A DNA stretch of 64,000 nt from Bremerella cremea. Lineage in GTDB: Bacteria; Planctomycetota; Planctomycetia; Pirellulales; Pirellulaceae. Shown here in pieces: positions 1 through 8,921 of this stretch. The notes beneath the pieces are model-generated. The model was not told the origin of the DNA and did no database searches. It saw only the letters and a program-made list of their open reading frames with translations. Made by a program: the position numbers and the translations under genes. Numbering within the stretch: position 1 is the stretch's first letter; each line of letters opens with the position of its first letter. The stretch covers positions 310,001-374,000 of the forward strand of contig NZ_QPEX01000024.1 in the NCBI RefSeq assembly GCF_003335505.1, written 5' to 3'.

Positions 1-19
1 GAAGTTGGCAGGTTAAAGC

Positions 20-52
20 CAAAGCAGCGAGAAGATGCCCGCTGCTTTGTTG
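20..52. terminator. stem-loop terminator at window edge
   Basis: A perfect 10-bp stem (20-29 with 40-49) with a 10-base loop lies before the first gene. It could end a rightward gene outside the window or the leftward zinc-ribbon gene that stops at 110. The T-runs on both sides are short, so direction is undecided. Confidence 0.5.
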
Positions 53-109
53 TCACCGCAGGGGAACTGCTATAGGGCTCCCCTTTGATCTTGGTAGCTC
101 CCCTCGCTA

Positions 110-343
110 TCAATCGTTCGCCGGACGGCCACAAAAAGGGCACTTACTGGCCAAGATCGGATCGAATGGTTCGTCTTCGTCGTCGCTGCGGAACGCTTCG
201 GTTTGGCGGAAGCCGCAATCAGGGCACTTGTGCTCCCACGAGTGGATTTCCAGTTCATCGTTCTGGAAATGATTGTGCTGGCAAGTCAGCAGATCCGACT
301 TGCACTTGGGACAGCCACCGATGGTAATTCTTTCGCGGGACAT
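110..343 (-). CDS. small zinc-ribbon protein
   Basis: A 77-residue protein with three CxxC knuckles, at residues 11/14, 40/43 and 68/71, separated by acidic linkers. This spacing is typical of small zinc-ribbon proteins that bind one or two Zn(II) ions. There is no signal peptide or membrane segment, so it is probably cytoplasmic. It resembles the many uncharacterised treble-clef or rubredoxin-like proteins in bacterial genomes; partner and role are unknown. A leftward terminator at 374-411 separates it from the upstream isomerase gene, so it probably has its own promoter in the roughly 30 bases between terminator and start. The regular cysteine pattern makes the reading frame convincing. Confidence 0.75.
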   Translation of the reverse strand: MSRERITIGGCPKCKSDLLTCQHNHFQNDELEIHSWEHKCPDCGFRQTEAFRSDDEDEPFDPILASKCPFCGRPAND

Positions 344-373
344 GACATTTCAGTTATGCGTGGGCCAATCAAG

Positions 374-411
374 CAAAAAGGCAGGCCATCCCAAGGAACA
401 AACCTGCCTTA
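374..411 (-). terminator. rho-independent terminator after the isomerase gene
   Basis: An 8-bp stem (378-385 with 403-410) is followed on the minus strand by a run of five T. It lies 36 bases past the stop of the leftward sugar isomerase gene and should end its transcript. Confidence 0.75.
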
Positions 412-446
412 ATATTAGACATTTCCGCTTTGCGAGTTATTGCATA

Positions 447-1460
447 TCAAAACCCGCGAGCGGCGATGATGTCGTCGTAGTCGCGGAGGTGGTAGCCGAC
501 GCCAGCGAAATCGAGAACACGACAGAAGCCACGCAATGCCACGCCGAATCCATCTGGTCCGCTGAAGCCACCAAATTGTCCGCCACCTTTGACGTGCGGT
601 TCCAGGTCGCAGAAGACGCCAGGGATGCCACGCTTCTTCAGCTTCTTTTCTAGCTTTGGAATCGAGGATGCGAAGTCACGCATGATTCGTTCGTAAGCAC
701 TATCGCCCAAGTCGGCTGGCACAAAGTTCTTCAGGGCGTCTTCGTCGATGTGCCCCTTTTCACCGACCGGCTTGGTGATCTTGTAATCCTTAACGTGCAT
801 CCAGCCCATGCCTGGCTTCATGGCCATGTACTGATCGTACACTTCGTCAGGCGTGTAGCCTTGGCAGACCAGGTTGCCGGCATCGAAGATCAGCATCATG
901 GCCGGGTGATTCACCTTCTTGTGAATCTCGGCCAGAATGTCGCCATTTTGGCCGATCAGGTTCGCTTCGACTTCCAAGCCAAAGGTTAGATCGCTCCGGT
1001 GACAGGCCTCAGCAATTTGCCCCAATTGATCAACCGCCTGCGAGATGTGCTCGCGCGGGTCGGTTCCTTTAGGATGATAGAAAGAGAAGCCACGGATTAG
1101 CTTCGTTTCAAACGCATGGGCCAGCTCACAGGCTTTGTTAACATCTTTAGCTAGGTACTTATCAAACGGGACGAAACGGTTCTTGGTACCGTCTTCGATA
1201 TCCAACAGCTTGACCTTGCCGATCGGCGAACCGAGCGACGAGACGTTCAAGCCATATTCCCCTTCGAGCGTCCGAATCTTGTTAATTTCGGCCTTGGTTA
1301 GCTCCATCACGTTTTTAATGCCGTTGCCGACATCGATGAAACGGATGCTGTAATATTCCAGCCCCAGCGCGGCAAATGCACTGAACTGCTGTTCGGCGGT
1401 TTTCTGATTCGCAGATTCATCCGCAAAACCGGTCAAAATCACTTGGGGCGTCGAGGTCAT
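447..1460 (-). CDS. sugar phosphate isomerase/epimerase-type TIM barrel protein
   Basis: A 337-residue protein of the xylose-isomerase-like TIM-barrel family (AP endonuclease 2 fold; IolE, hydroxypyruvate isomerase and sugar epimerase relatives). Family-like segments are visible: FGLEVEAN near the middle, LIFDAGN, and GWMHVKDYK with the metal-ligand-type histidine, followed by CDLEPH toward the C-terminus. Such enzymes interconvert sugars or inositol derivatives using a divalent metal. Planctomycetes carry many copies and the substrate cannot be read from sequence. No signal peptide is seen, so it should be cytoplasmic. It appears monocistronic, with a terminator just downstream. The family call is solid; the substrate is open. 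Confidence 0.85.
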   Translation of the reverse strand: MTSTPQVILTGFADESANQKTAEQQFSAFAALGLEYYSIRFIDVGNGIKNVMELTKAEINKIRTLEGEYGLNVSSLGSPIGKVKLLDIEDGTKNRFVPFDKYLAKDVNKACELAHAFETKLIRGFSFYHPKGTDPREHISQAVDQLGQIAEACHRSDLTFGLEVEANLIGQNGDILAEIHKKVNHPAMMLIFDAGNLVCQGYTPDEVYDQYMAMKPGMGWMHVKDYKITKPVGEKGHIDEDALKNFVPADLGDSAYERIMRDFASSIPKLEKKLKKRGIPGVFCDLEPHVKGGGQFGGFSGPDGFGVALRGFCRVLDFAGVGYHLRDYDDIIAARGF

Positions 1461-1678
1461 CTCGCTGGTCCAGCTAAAGTCGCGTAAAAAATCTCTATAA
1501 AGTTATATTCCCTGAGCGGGAAGTCGTATTGTGAATGCCTCGCCTGGGGATCGCAAGTGCCCAGAGGGAAGACGAACCACGCATGATACCGTTATCGCTG
1601 CCAAGGCTTGCTTCGCCTCAAGCGAATCGGCTGATGGTTCTTATCCGCGATATCCGTAGGAAAAGCCCTTCCTCTCTG

Positions 1679-1975
1679 CTACTCGTCTGACTCGCTCGAG
1701 AACGTTCCAACTAGCTCTCCTTGGGTGACGGTGAACGAGAGGTTGGCGTCTTTGAAGCTGGCGGCGGGGACTAGTTGTTCGTCGATTTGTTCCAGCAACT
1801 CACGAATACCTGCTTCGTTGTCGACTTTCTCGGCAACGAGGAACAAATTGCCGGCTACGGTACCGTTGGCCAGAAAGTGGAGATCGATCATTCCCAGTTC
1901 CTGGTCGACGTCGTCGTGCAGCAGGAAACGCTCCGAACTGGCGGTGCGAAAGATACGAATAAACTTAGCCTTCAT
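1679..1975 (-). CDS. hypothetical 98-residue protein
   Basis: The frame opens with TTG immediately followed by ATG; I take the ATG at 1975 because an AAAGG-type ribosome binding site lies about 9 bases upstream. The protein is acidic and soluble, without a signal peptide or recognised motif. It begins 13 bases after the stop of the DUF4236-type gene and runs the same way, so the two are probably co-transcribed. I do not recognise a family and propose no function. Confidence 0.6.
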   Translation of the reverse strand: MKAKFIRIFRTASSERFLLHDDVDQELGMIDLHFLANGTVAGNLFLVAEKVDNEAGIRELLEQIDEQLVPAASFKDANLSFTVTQGELVGTFSSESDE

Positions 1976-1988
1976 CAATGATTGCCTT

Positions 1989-2279
1989 TTACCAGAACGA
2001 TTCTTTTTTCTTCAGTTTTTTGGCCGGTTTCTTCTTCGGCTCAGCTTCTTCCGTTTTGTCTTCGCCGCCGAACCACGAGTTCCACAGCCCTGAGAGCGAT
2101 TTGGTCGATTTGTAGTACCGAGCCCCAGTACCAGGCACACCGGCTGAAACGTACTTTCGTCCAGTGGAATTCATCCCGGCTCGCAGCCCCTTCACGCCGA
2201 ACGAAAAGCCCACGCCAGACTTGCTCAAGTTCACCCGCAACGGGCCGAATGTGTACGATTTGCGAAACGAAAATCCCAT
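1989..2279 (-). CDS. DUF4236-type small protein
   Basis: The N-terminus MGFSFRKSYTFGPLRVNLSK, followed by a Gly-rich SGVGFSFG stretch, matches the DUF4236 family, which starts in just this way (F-R-K, then P-x-R-x-N-x-S-K-S-G). I place the start at 2279 rather than the longer frame (2321) because it matches the family and has a GGGAGAG ribosome binding site about 8 bases upstream. The remaining 60 residues end in a Lys/Glu-rich tail with runs of lysine. DUF4236 has no established function. The gene is divergent from the PQQ propeller gene at 2480, so 2280-2479 should hold promoters for both directions. Confidence 0.8.
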   Translation of the reverse strand: MGFSFRKSYTFGPLRVNLSKSGVGFSFGVKGLRAGMNSTGRKYVSAGVPGTGARYYKSTKSLSGLWNSWFGGEDKTEEAEPKKKPAKKLKKKESFW

Positions 2280-2479
2280 ATCGAATCTCTCCCAACACAC
2301 GGAAAGCCCGAACCATGCCACCTTGCCTCAGCATAGCCCGAGCGAGGGTCGCTCACAACAATGCCGCAGTCCCAGTCTCGGCTTGGTAGTTTTGACTCTT
2401 TCTGGCAAAGTCTATAATCCGGAGAACACCCATCTTCGGTTCGCCAAAAAACACTACCCGCCCATAAAGGATTTGGTCG

Positions 2480-3751
2480 ATGCATCGTAACTTTGGAACT
2501 CTCTTGGCTGTCGTCACTCTGCTCGGAGTGACAGCCGCTGTGCAAGCCGCCGACTGGCCTCGTTTTCGTGGGCCTAGCCAAGCCGGGATCGCCCAGGTCG
2601 AAAACGTTCCGACCGAATGGGACGACGAAAAGAACATCGTATGGAAGACCGACATGCCAGGCCCTGGGGCATCGAGCCCGGTGATCTTCGGCGATCGAAT
2701 CTACGTGACCTGTTACAGCGGTTACGGCCTCAGTGAAGAAAACCCAGGCGACAAAAAGAATCTGAAACGCCACTTGGTCTGCCTCGACCAGAAAAGCGGC
2801 GAGATCATCTGGGACGAAGCCCTCCCGGCCAACGTCGAGCACGAGAGTGATTTCTCTGGCTTCGTGGCCCTGCATGGCTATGCTTCCAGCACGCCAATCG
2901 TTGACGACACCGGCGTTTATGTTTACTACGGCACCACCGGCGCTGCGGCTTACGATTTAGATGGTCGGCACCGCTGGACGGTAAACCTCGGCGACAAGAT
3001 CCACGCGTTCGGCACAGCCAACTCGCCGGTGCTGTTCAAGGACTTGGTAATCTTGAACGCTGGCGTCGAAGGAGATGCGATTGTCGGCCTCAATAAAAAG
3101 ACCGGCAAGGAAGTGTGGCGGCATCAAGGTGTAAACCGTTCATGGAACACGCCGATCCTAATCGAAGCGAACGGCCGCCCGGAGTTGATCTACAGCGAAC
3201 AAGGTTTCGTCCGTGCCTTGGACCCTGCCACCGGTAAAGAGCTGTGGCACTGCACTGGGATCGACGACTACATCTGCCCTAGCGTGATTCCGGTAGGGGA
3301 ACTGGTCGTGGCGATCGGAGCCCGTAAGAATTCGGCGATTGCCATCAAACCAGGCGGCAGCGGCGACGTGACCGAAACCAACGTTGTATGGGAACTCGAC
3401 AAAGGCTCGAACGTTTCCTCCCCCACTTATCACGAAGGCTACCTTTACTGGGCCAGCGAAAGCAAAGGGGTGGCCTACTGTGCCGATGCCAAGACCGGCG
3501 AACTGATCTATCAAGAACGGATGGAGCCCCGCCCTGGCCTGATTTACGCTTCACCCGTGGTAGCTGACGGCAAGCTGTACTACGTCACCCGGGAAGAAGG
3601 AACCTATGTCCTAGCCGCCGCCCCATCGTACGAGTTGATCGCCATCAACAAGTTTGAATTCGACGACTCAATCGCCAACGGCAGCCCCGCCGTGGTGAAC
3701 AATAAGATTTACCTGCGAACGAACAAGTCGCTGTACTGCATCGGCCAGTAA
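2480..3751 (+). CDS. secreted PQQ-like beta-propeller protein
   Basis: A 423-residue protein with a Sec signal peptide ending at VQAA-DWPRFRGP. The WPRFRGP start of the mature protein is typical of planctomycete outer-membrane-assembly-BamB-like or PQQ-repeat proteins. Propeller blades are visible as recurring Gly-x-Ile/Leu/Val-x-Trp turns: SGEIIWDEAL, LDGRHRWTVNLG, TGKEVWRHQG, TGKELWHCTG and TGELIYQERM. The blades may bind PQQ in a dehydrogenase or serve only as a scaffold; the Trp-docking repeats do not distinguish these. It should act in the periplasm. It is monocistronic, with a 518-base spacer downstream. Confidence 0.88.
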   Translation: MHRNFGTLLAVVTLLGVTAAVQAADWPRFRGPSQAGIAQVENVPTEWDDEKNIVWKTDMPGPGASSPVIFGDRIYVTCYSGYGLSEENPGDKKNLKRHLVCLDQKSGEIIWDEALPANVEHESDFSGFVALHGYASSTPIVDDTGVYVYYGTTGAAAYDLDGRHRWTVNLGDKIHAFGTANSPVLFKDLVILNAGVEGDAIVGLNKKTGKEVWRHQGVNRSWNTPILIEANGRPELIYSEQGFVRALDPATGKELWHCTGIDDYICPSVIPVGELVVAIGARKNSAIAIKPGGSGDVTETNVVWELDKGSNVSSPTYHEGYLYWASESKGVAYCADAKTGELIYQERMEPRPGLIYASPVVADGKLYYVTREEGTYVLAAAPSYELIAINKFEFDDSIANGSPAVVNNKIYLRTNKSLYCIGQ

Positions 3752-3847
3752 AGCGGACGCAGCAACGTATTTGAAAACCTGGAAGACCAATGACTGGTGA
3801 ATTGCCGGTCGTTGGTCTTGCTTTTTAGGCGTTCAGGGTTTCAATCC

Positions 3848-4013
3848 TAGCAGCTTGTTGATTTTCTGCTTCGTGAGCGAGTGATTGAAATTGGTGCGAG
3901 TGTAAGGCGTCAATCCGCAGGCATATCCACGAGATATGTCGAGGAATTCACACTGCCACGATCGGCACCATCTCAATAACGCAGCCGATCTGAAAAATTC
4001 AACAGGCTATTAA
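3848..4013. repeat. long imperfect palindrome, MITE-like
   Basis: The ends match each other inverted: 3850-3870 (TAGCAGCTTGTTGATTTTCT and on) pairs with 3990-4012, read on the other strand as TAATAGCCTGTTGAATTTTT and on. The complementarity continues inward (the ATTG..AT.GTGC block near 3885-3898 with its partner near 3965-3978), and the centre holds a CATATC/GATATG hairpin near 3925-3945. It has no coding capacity. It looks like a small non-autonomous mobile or structured intergenic repeat. The remainder of the 3752-4269 spacer shows nothing but the hairpin at 4144-4175. Confidence 0.5.
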
Positions 4014-4143
4014 GCTTCGAGTCAAGCGGGCAGGCCCCAATAGGCATATTTCTGATCAATGCCCTTCCACAGATAGTCGCCGATCCGTTTGCATTGCTGC
4101 CGGAAACAACGATTCGGTAAGTTTCCTCGGTCAGTTCTCTAGG

Positions 4144-4175
4144 CGGTAAACCACGGCGCCAGGTTTACCGGGGGG
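4144..4175 (+). promoter_or_regulatory. stem-loop upstream of the dehydrogenase gene
   Basis: A perfect 9-bp stem (CGGTAAACC at 4144-4152 with GGTTTACCG at 4162-4170) is followed by five G and four T. It lies about 100 bases before the start at 4270. It may be a leader structure of the dehydrogenase mRNA or a late terminator. I cannot tell which, and it matches no riboswitch I know. Confidence 0.35.
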
Positions 4176-4269
4176 TTTTCGTCTGCTAACTTGGGCTCTT
4201 TGCTAGGCGTTATTTCGCCAATGTTAGCTAGTCCACCAAGATTCTCCCCCCTGCTGCCAGGAAAACCTC

Positions 4270-5370
4270 ATGGCCTACGACGTAACCCTCATCACCGGCG
4301 ACGGTACTGGTCCTGAATTGGCGGAAGCCGCCCGTAAGTGTGTCGATGCGACTGGTGTTGCCATCAACTGGGATGTCCAAGAAGCGGGCATCGACGTCAT
4401 GGAACGAACCGGAACGCCGATTCCTGATTCGACCATCGATAGCGTTCGCCGCACTCGCTGCGCCTTGAAGGCCCCAATCACCACCCCCGTAGGAACTGGT
4501 TTTCGCAGCATCAATGTTTACTTGCGGCAGGAACTGGGCTTATACGCCTGTGTTCGCCCTTGCAAGTACTACCCCGGCGTTCGCAGCTACTTCAGCGAAG
4601 TCGGTGTCGACATTGTTATTGTCCGTGAAAACACCGAAGACCTGTACGCTGGCGTCGAATTCGAGAAGGGCAAGCCGGAAACGGAAAAGCTGATCGAGTT
4701 CATCAACAACCTGCCATCCGATCGCAAGATTAAAACCGGCTTCGAGGAAACCGGCGTTTCGATTAAGCCGATCAGCGTGAGCGGGACTGAACGGATTGTT
4801 CGCTGTGCGTTTGACTACGCCCAGAAGAACGGTCGCAAAAAGGTGACGGCGGTTCACAAAGCGAACATCATGAAGTACTCGGACGGTTTGTACCTGGCCA
4901 CGGCCACGGAAATCGCCAAGGACTACCCAGATATCGAATTCGAAGAACGTATCGTCGACAACATGTGCATGCAGTTGGTTCAAAAGCCAGAACTGTACGA
5001 CGTGATCGTTCTGCCGAACCTGTACGGCGATATCCTGAGCGACTTGGGTGCTGGCCTGGTCGGTGGCTTGGGTGTTGCCCCAGGTGCCAACATCGGTCCG
5101 GAAGGGGCCGTGTTTGAAGCCACCCACGGTTCGGCTCCGAAGTACAAAGGCCTGAACAAGGTCAACCCAACCGCATTGATCTTGTCTGGCATGCTGATGT
5201 TACAGCACATGGGCGAAGTCGATGCTTCCAAACGTTTGGAACAAGCCGTGGCCGACGTGATCAAAGAAGGCAAGGACGTCACGTACGACCTGAAGCCACA
5301 CCGCGACGACCCAACGGCCGTTGGCACGCAAGAAATGGCCGATGCCATTTGTGCCAAGCTGAGAGGTTAA
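4270..5370 (+). CDS. isocitrate/isopropylmalate dehydrogenase family protein (NAD-type IDH-like)
   Basis: A 366-residue cytoplasmic beta-decarboxylating dehydrogenase. It oxidises a 2-hydroxyacid such as isocitrate with NAD(P) and Mg2+. Visible family signatures are [11 protein letters not shown] at the start, the substrate-loop region [33 protein letters not shown], the [10 protein letters not shown] segment with the catalytic lysine, [17 protein letters not shown] (Mg-binding aspartates) and the cofactor loop [23 protein letters not shown] and the short length favour NAD-dependent isocitrate dehydrogenase over 3-isopropylmalate dehydrogenase, but homoisocitrate or tartrate cannot be excluded. 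It is monocistronic, closed by the terminator at 5400. Confidence 0.9.
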   Translation: MAYDVTLITGDGTGPELAEAARKCVDATGVAINWDVQEAGIDVMERTGTPIPDSTIDSVRRTRCALKAPITTPVGTGFRSINVYLRQELGLYACVRPCKYYPGVRSYFSEVGVDIVIVRENTEDLYAGVEFEKGKPETEKLIEFINNLPSDRKIKTGFEETGVSIKPISVSGTERIVRCAFDYAQKNGRKKVTAVHKANIMKYSDGLYLATATEIAKDYPDIEFEERIVDNMCMQLVQKPELYDVIVLPNLYGDILSDLGAGLVGGLGVAPGANIGPEGAVFEATHGSAPKYKGLNKVNPTALILSGMLMLQHMGEVDASKRLEQAVADVIKEGKDVTYDLKPHRDDPTAVGTQEMADAICAKLRG

Positions 5371-5399
5371 CCTAAGCTGGAAAGCTGAAATCAACCAAG

Positions 5400-5429
5400 G
5401 GACAGGTCTACCGCTAGGCCTGTCCTTTT
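5400..5429 (+). terminator. rho-independent terminator after the dehydrogenase gene
   Basis: A 9-bp stem (5400-5408 with 5417-5425, one G-U pair) with an 8-base loop is followed by TTTTCTT. It separates the dehydrogenase from lpxK. Confidence 0.85.
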
Positions 5430-5450
5430 CTTATTGGCATATTAAGAACC

Positions 5451-6533
5451 ATGCTTACCGCACGAGACTTTAAAGAGATTGTTAGCGGCCAGCGCAAGGG
5501 AATTGGCGCCTCGCTGCTGCGTGGTACGCTCTGGCTGGCCTCACTTGGATACGGGATCGGCATGTCGGTTCGCAACCGTCGTTACGATTCGCAAGCCAAG
5601 CCGAGCGAGAAGATCGACGTGCCGGTCATCAGTGTCGGCAATCTTACGCTTGGCGGAACCGGCAAAACCCCGCTGGTTGCCTGGCTGGCCCGTTGGTTTC
5701 GCGAACGAGATTTTCGCGTTACGCTGATTAGTCGCGGCTATGGTGCCGAACAAGGGACCCAGAACGACGAAGCCCTGGAACTCGAACAATTGCTGCCCGA
5801 TGTTCCCCATTTGCAAAACCCTGATCGCGTGGCTGCCGCAAAGGTGGCTGCCGAGGAACTGGCCGCTCAGGTTCTCCTGCTGGACGATGCGTTTCAGCAT
5901 CGGCGGATTGCCCGCGATCTCGATATTGTGCTGATCGATGCCACTGCGCCGTTTGGTTACGGCTACCTCTTCCCTCGTGGCACCTTGCGGGAGCCCACCA
6001 CCAGCTTACGCCGGGCCGATGTGATTGCGTTAACCCGAGGTGACATGGTCAGCGACGGGCAACGTCAGGCCATCTGGGAGCAAATCAGGAAGCTCGACCT
6101 CGACGCCACGCTGGTCGAGATGCGACATCAACCAAGTCGCCTACTCAGCGCCAGCAGCGAATCCGCCGACATCGATTCACTGCGTGGCCAAAAGGTGCTC
6201 GCATTCTGCGGCATCGGCAACCCGAGCGGATTTCGGCATACGCTTACCCAAGCTGGCATGGAAGTGGTCGAGCTGCGCGAATTCGACGATCACTACCACT
6301 TTGATGGCGAAGATGTCAGCAACCTCCAGCAGTGGGTCGCTCAGCACGATGACATCGCGGCGGTGATTTGCACGCACAAGGACCTAGTCAAAGTCGGCGT
6401 CGATCGCCTGGCCGAAAAGCCACTTTGGGCACTGATCATCGAAGCGAACATCGTCGATGGTCAGGCCGAACTAGAGCAGCGGCTGGAAGAGATCGTCATG
6501 CGAATCCCAGACGATCCATACGCCGACTATTGA
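5451..6533 (+). CDS. lpxK: tetraacyldisaccharide 4'-kinase
   Basis: LpxK phosphorylates the 4' position of the tetraacylated disaccharide to make lipid IVA, the sixth step of lipid A synthesis, at the inner face of the cytoplasmic membrane. The 360-residue length is near the family norm. The P-loop lies in SVGNLTLGGTGKTP (residues 61-74), and the DDAFQHRR motif near residue 145 matches the family DDGFQHR signature with Gly replaced by Ala. The hydrophobic N-terminal segment (about 20-40) is the usual membrane anchor. The stop overlaps by 7 bases the end of the convergent phosphatase gene. With hldE and waaF further on it supports a lipopolysaccharide outer membrane. Confidence 0.93.
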   Translation: MLTARDFKEIVSGQRKGIGASLLRGTLWLASLGYGIGMSVRNRRYDSQAKPSEKIDVPVISVGNLTLGGTGKTPLVAWLARWFRERDFRVTLISRGYGAEQGTQNDEALELEQLLPDVPHLQNPDRVAAAKVAAEELAAQVLLLDDAFQHRRIARDLDIVLIDATAPFGYGYLFPRGTLREPTTSLRRADVIALTRGDMVSDGQRQAIWEQIRKLDLDATLVEMRHQPSRLLSASSESADIDSLRGQKVLAFCGIGNPSGFRHTLTQAGMEVVELREFDDHYHFDGEDVSNLQQWVAQHDDIAAVICTHKDLVKVGVDRLAEKPLWALIIEANIVDGQAELEQRLEEIVMRIPDDPYADY

Positions 6534-7171
6534 CATAGCGGATCGAGGTGAAAGTTCGAGTTGGCGACGATCACTTTCAATTTCTCTTGGTGGTAATGCA
6601 ATCGGCTGACCGAACAGTTATCGAGTTCGATCGCGCGGTACGACTTCAGCGGAATCTGGTACAAGTGAGCCAGCACCACGCGAATCACGATGCTATGGGC
6701 TACCACCAAGATTCGCCTGCCGAGGTTCTCTTGCATTAGCTTGGTGATGGCCGGGACGCTTCGCTGGGCGATATCGTTGGCCGATTCCCCTTCGGGATAA
6801 GGATTAGCCGCCGGGTCTTCCAAGTGCTTGCGGTACTCTTCAGGATCTTCGGCGGCGATCTCATCCCAGTTCTTCCCCAACCAACGTCCAACGTCGCCTT
6901 CGATGATCTCTGGCACGATCGATACGGCATGCCCAGGGGCAATGATGCTGGCCGTCTCCTGAGCCCGAACCATCGGGCTGGCATACACGGCATCGAACGC
7001 ATAGGGGCTTAAAAACTGATGCGTCAGCGCAGCTTGCTCGCGACCAATCGCGGCCAACGGCCCATCAATGCCGTTGCCTTGCAACACGGTCGGGACCTTC
7101 AAGTTCAACTCAGTCGCCCCGTGACGAACGAGGAACATCGTGCATTGGTCGTCAGATATCGTATCGCTCAT
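6527..7171 (-). CDS. histidine phosphatase family protein
   Basis: A member of the phosphoglycerate-mutase-like histidine phosphatase superfamily, carrying the catalytic LVRHGATE motif near the N-terminus, a second basic cluster (YASPMVRAQETA), and the C-terminal VVAHS with the second histidine. Relatives remove phosphate from small metabolites such as alpha-ribazole phosphate, 3-phosphoglycerate or sugar phosphates. I start it at 7171 because that ATG overlaps the TGA of the upstream lipoprotein gene (ATGA), indicating translational coupling; the longer frame to 7189 would run into that gene. As the last gene of an NMT1-type ABC transport operon, it may act on the imported compound or a derivative. 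The substrate is unknown. Confidence 0.85.
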   Translation of the reverse strand: MSDTISDDQCTMFLVRHGATELNLKVPTVLQGNGIDGPLAAIGREQAALTHQFLSPYAFDAVYASPMVRAQETASIIAPGHAVSIVPEIIEGDVGRWLGKNWDEIAAEDPEEYRKHLEDPAANPYPEGESANDIAQRSVPAITKLMQENLGRRILVVAHSIVIRVVLAHLYQIPLKSYRAIELDNCSVSRLHYHQEKLKVIVANSNFHLDPLCQ

Positions 7172-8139
7172 TTTGCCTCGTAAAAACATTCTTCCGGTTT
7201 GACGATGTCTTTCTTTAACATGCCGATTTCAACCAACTGGTCGGTAAGTGTCTTCCAGCGTTCGAGCGTCATTTGACCATAGCTTGGCTCGTCCACATTG
7301 GTCAGCGGCTTAATGGCTTGAACACCAAAACTCAGCACCCCGGGTGAAAGCTCTGGGTTTAACGATTGCAGATGCTGATTGGTTTCCTGCGGATCGGCTA
7401 AGTACGCTTTCCAGCCTTGGATGCACGCCCGAGTCATGGCGGCAACGAGCTCCGGGTCGCTTTGCTTGCGTTTATCGGAGGTAAACAAGACACTCGTATA
7501 CGGGTTAAAGCCAATATCGCGGATCGGCAGCACGCGAACCTTTGCCCCGGCTTCGGTCGCGAGAAACGGTTCGCTGAATTCGTATCCCTGCTGCGCAAAG
7601 TTGGGGTCGCGCAGGAACGCGGTGATACTGCCATCGTAAGGGACGATGCGGACGTTTTTCAGCGGTACGTGTTTCTTCAAGTACTCAGCGAAAGCCCGAC
7701 CACTGCTCATCGCGAGGGTACAGTTCTGCAAGTCTTCCAATGCTTTAATGCCGGATGCCTCGTGCACGAGGAAACAGCGTGGGCTCTGATCGATTGCCGC
7801 CATCAAGGCAACGGCTTTGGCCCCTTCGGCCCGCCCCAGAGGAATTTGATCCGCCGAAGCAATGCCAAATTCCACCGCCCCACGAGCGACTTGAGGAATC
7901 ACCGGAGCCCCTGGCCCGCCTGGTATGATTTGGACATCGAGCCCTTCTTCGGCAAAATAGCCCTTAAGCTGCGCAGTGTAAAACCCGCCATGCTCCGCTT
8001 CCGGAAACCAGTTGAGGGCCAACCTAACTTTGCGCAATGTTTTTCCGTCGACGGTTTCTGTCGCCGGCTTGGCTTTGCCACAACCAACAACGAGTAGCAT
8101 CGCGGCTAGTAGCAGTCCGAAAATCATGCGATTAAGCAT
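7168..8139 (-). CDS. NMT1/THI5-like ABC transporter substrate-binding lipoprotein
   Basis: A 323-residue periplasmic binding protein. From the ATG at 8139 the N-terminus is a lipoprotein signal with lipobox LVVGC. The longer frame to 8229 would overlap the permease gene and bury the signal. The mature part starts with LRKVRLALNWFPEAEHGGFY and KGYFAEEGLDVQI, the hallmark of the NMT1/ThiY/SsuA group that binds thiamine pyrimidine precursors, sulfonates, nitrate or similar ligands. LNWFPEAEHGGFY is closest to the ThiY-like, pyrimidine-type branch, but the ligand is an inference. Two bases separate its start codon from the permease stop, and its stop overlaps the phosphatase start, so the four genes form one operon. 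I see no TPP riboswitch upstream of the operon. Confidence 0.85.
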   Translation of the reverse strand: MLNRMIFGLLLAAMLLVVGCGKAKPATETVDGKTLRKVRLALNWFPEAEHGGFYTAQLKGYFAEEGLDVQIIPGGPGAPVIPQVARGAVEFGIASADQIPLGRAEGAKAVALMAAIDQSPRCFLVHEASGIKALEDLQNCTLAMSSGRAFAEYLKKHVPLKNVRIVPYDGSITAFLRDPNFAQQGYEFSEPFLATEAGAKVRVLPIRDIGFNPYTSVLFTSDKRKQSDPELVAAMTRACIQGWKAYLADPQETNQHLQSLNPELSPGVLSFGVQAIKPLTNVDEPSYGQMTLERWKTLTDQLVEIGMLKKDIVKPEECFYEAK

Positions 8140-8141
8140 GG

Positions 8142-8921
8142 CTAACTTTCTCCAATCCAACGCCGTAGCAACACGCGTCCGAGAATCGATATCGACACGA
8201 AAACGATCACGCCCAACAGTGTGCTGCAAATGGTCCCCGCAAACAGATTGGCGGTGCTCGTTTGATTTTGCGAAATCAGAATGAAGTATCCCAGCCCTTG
8301 CCCGCCACTGCTATACCCAGCAAAGAATTCCCCCACGATCGCTCCTACCACAGCCAGACCGGCGCTGGTTTTCATCCCGGTTAGCAGATAACCAATCGCC
8401 CCGGGGAACTGCAGTTTCCACAAGATCTGCCAGCGGGTGGCGTTGTTCAGACGGAACAAATCGAGCAACCCTTGGTCGACCGTTACCAGTCCGGTGGTCG
8501 TGCTAGTGATGATCGGAAAGAGACTAATCATCGTGGTGACAACCACGACGCTGAGCATGCCGTAACCGAAGATTGCGATCACCAACGGAGCGACGGCAAC
8601 GATCGGGACCGTTTGAAAGAAAATAGCGTAGGGATACCCACTTTGTCGGATGAGGGACGATTGCGAGAAGACCAGCGAGACGCCCACCCCCAAGACCACC
8701 GAAGTAAGGAATCCGCTGATCGCCACTACGCCGGTGCGAAAAGTGTAGCCTGCCAAGTCCTCGCTTCGCTGCCACATGGTTTGCGCCACGCTGTAGGGGC
8801 TGGGCAAGATATACGTTTCGAGAACACCCGTTAGGACAATCCCCTCCCACACGGCAAGCGTCAATACAAAGACAAGTGCCGGCAGTACGATCGAACGCCA
8901 GGTAAAGCGGTCTTCGCTCAT
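8142..8921 (-). CDS. ABC transporter permease (SsuC/ThiX-like)
   Basis: A 259-residue inner-membrane permease of the BPD_transp_1 family with about six hydrophobic segments. The cytoplasmic coupling (EAA) region is seen near FRLNNATRWQILWKLQFPGA, and AGLAVVGAIVGEFFAG is typical of SsuC/TauC/ThiX permeases. It forms the channel for the lipoprotein encoded next in the operon. Its start overlaps the stop of the ATPase gene by four bases (ATGA), showing translational coupling. Confidence 0.9.
   Translation of the reverse strand: MSEDRFTWRSIVLPALVFVLTLAVWEGIVLTGVLETYILPSPYSVAQTMWQRSEDLAGYTFRTGVVAISGFLTSVVLGVGVSLVFSQSSLIRQSGYPYAIFFQTVPIVAVAPLVIAIFGYGMLSVVVVTTMISLFPIITSTTTGLVTVDQGLLDLFRLNNATRWQILWKLQFPGAIGYLLTGMKTSAGLAVVGAIVGEFFAGYSSGGQGLGYFILISQNQTSTANLFAGTICSTLLGVIVFVSISILGRVLLRRWIGES

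Noticed and set aside
4540..5127. 195-residue leftward frame inside the dehydrogenase gene
   Set aside because: It is the complement of a strongly conserved dehydrogenase sequence and shows no protein-family character.
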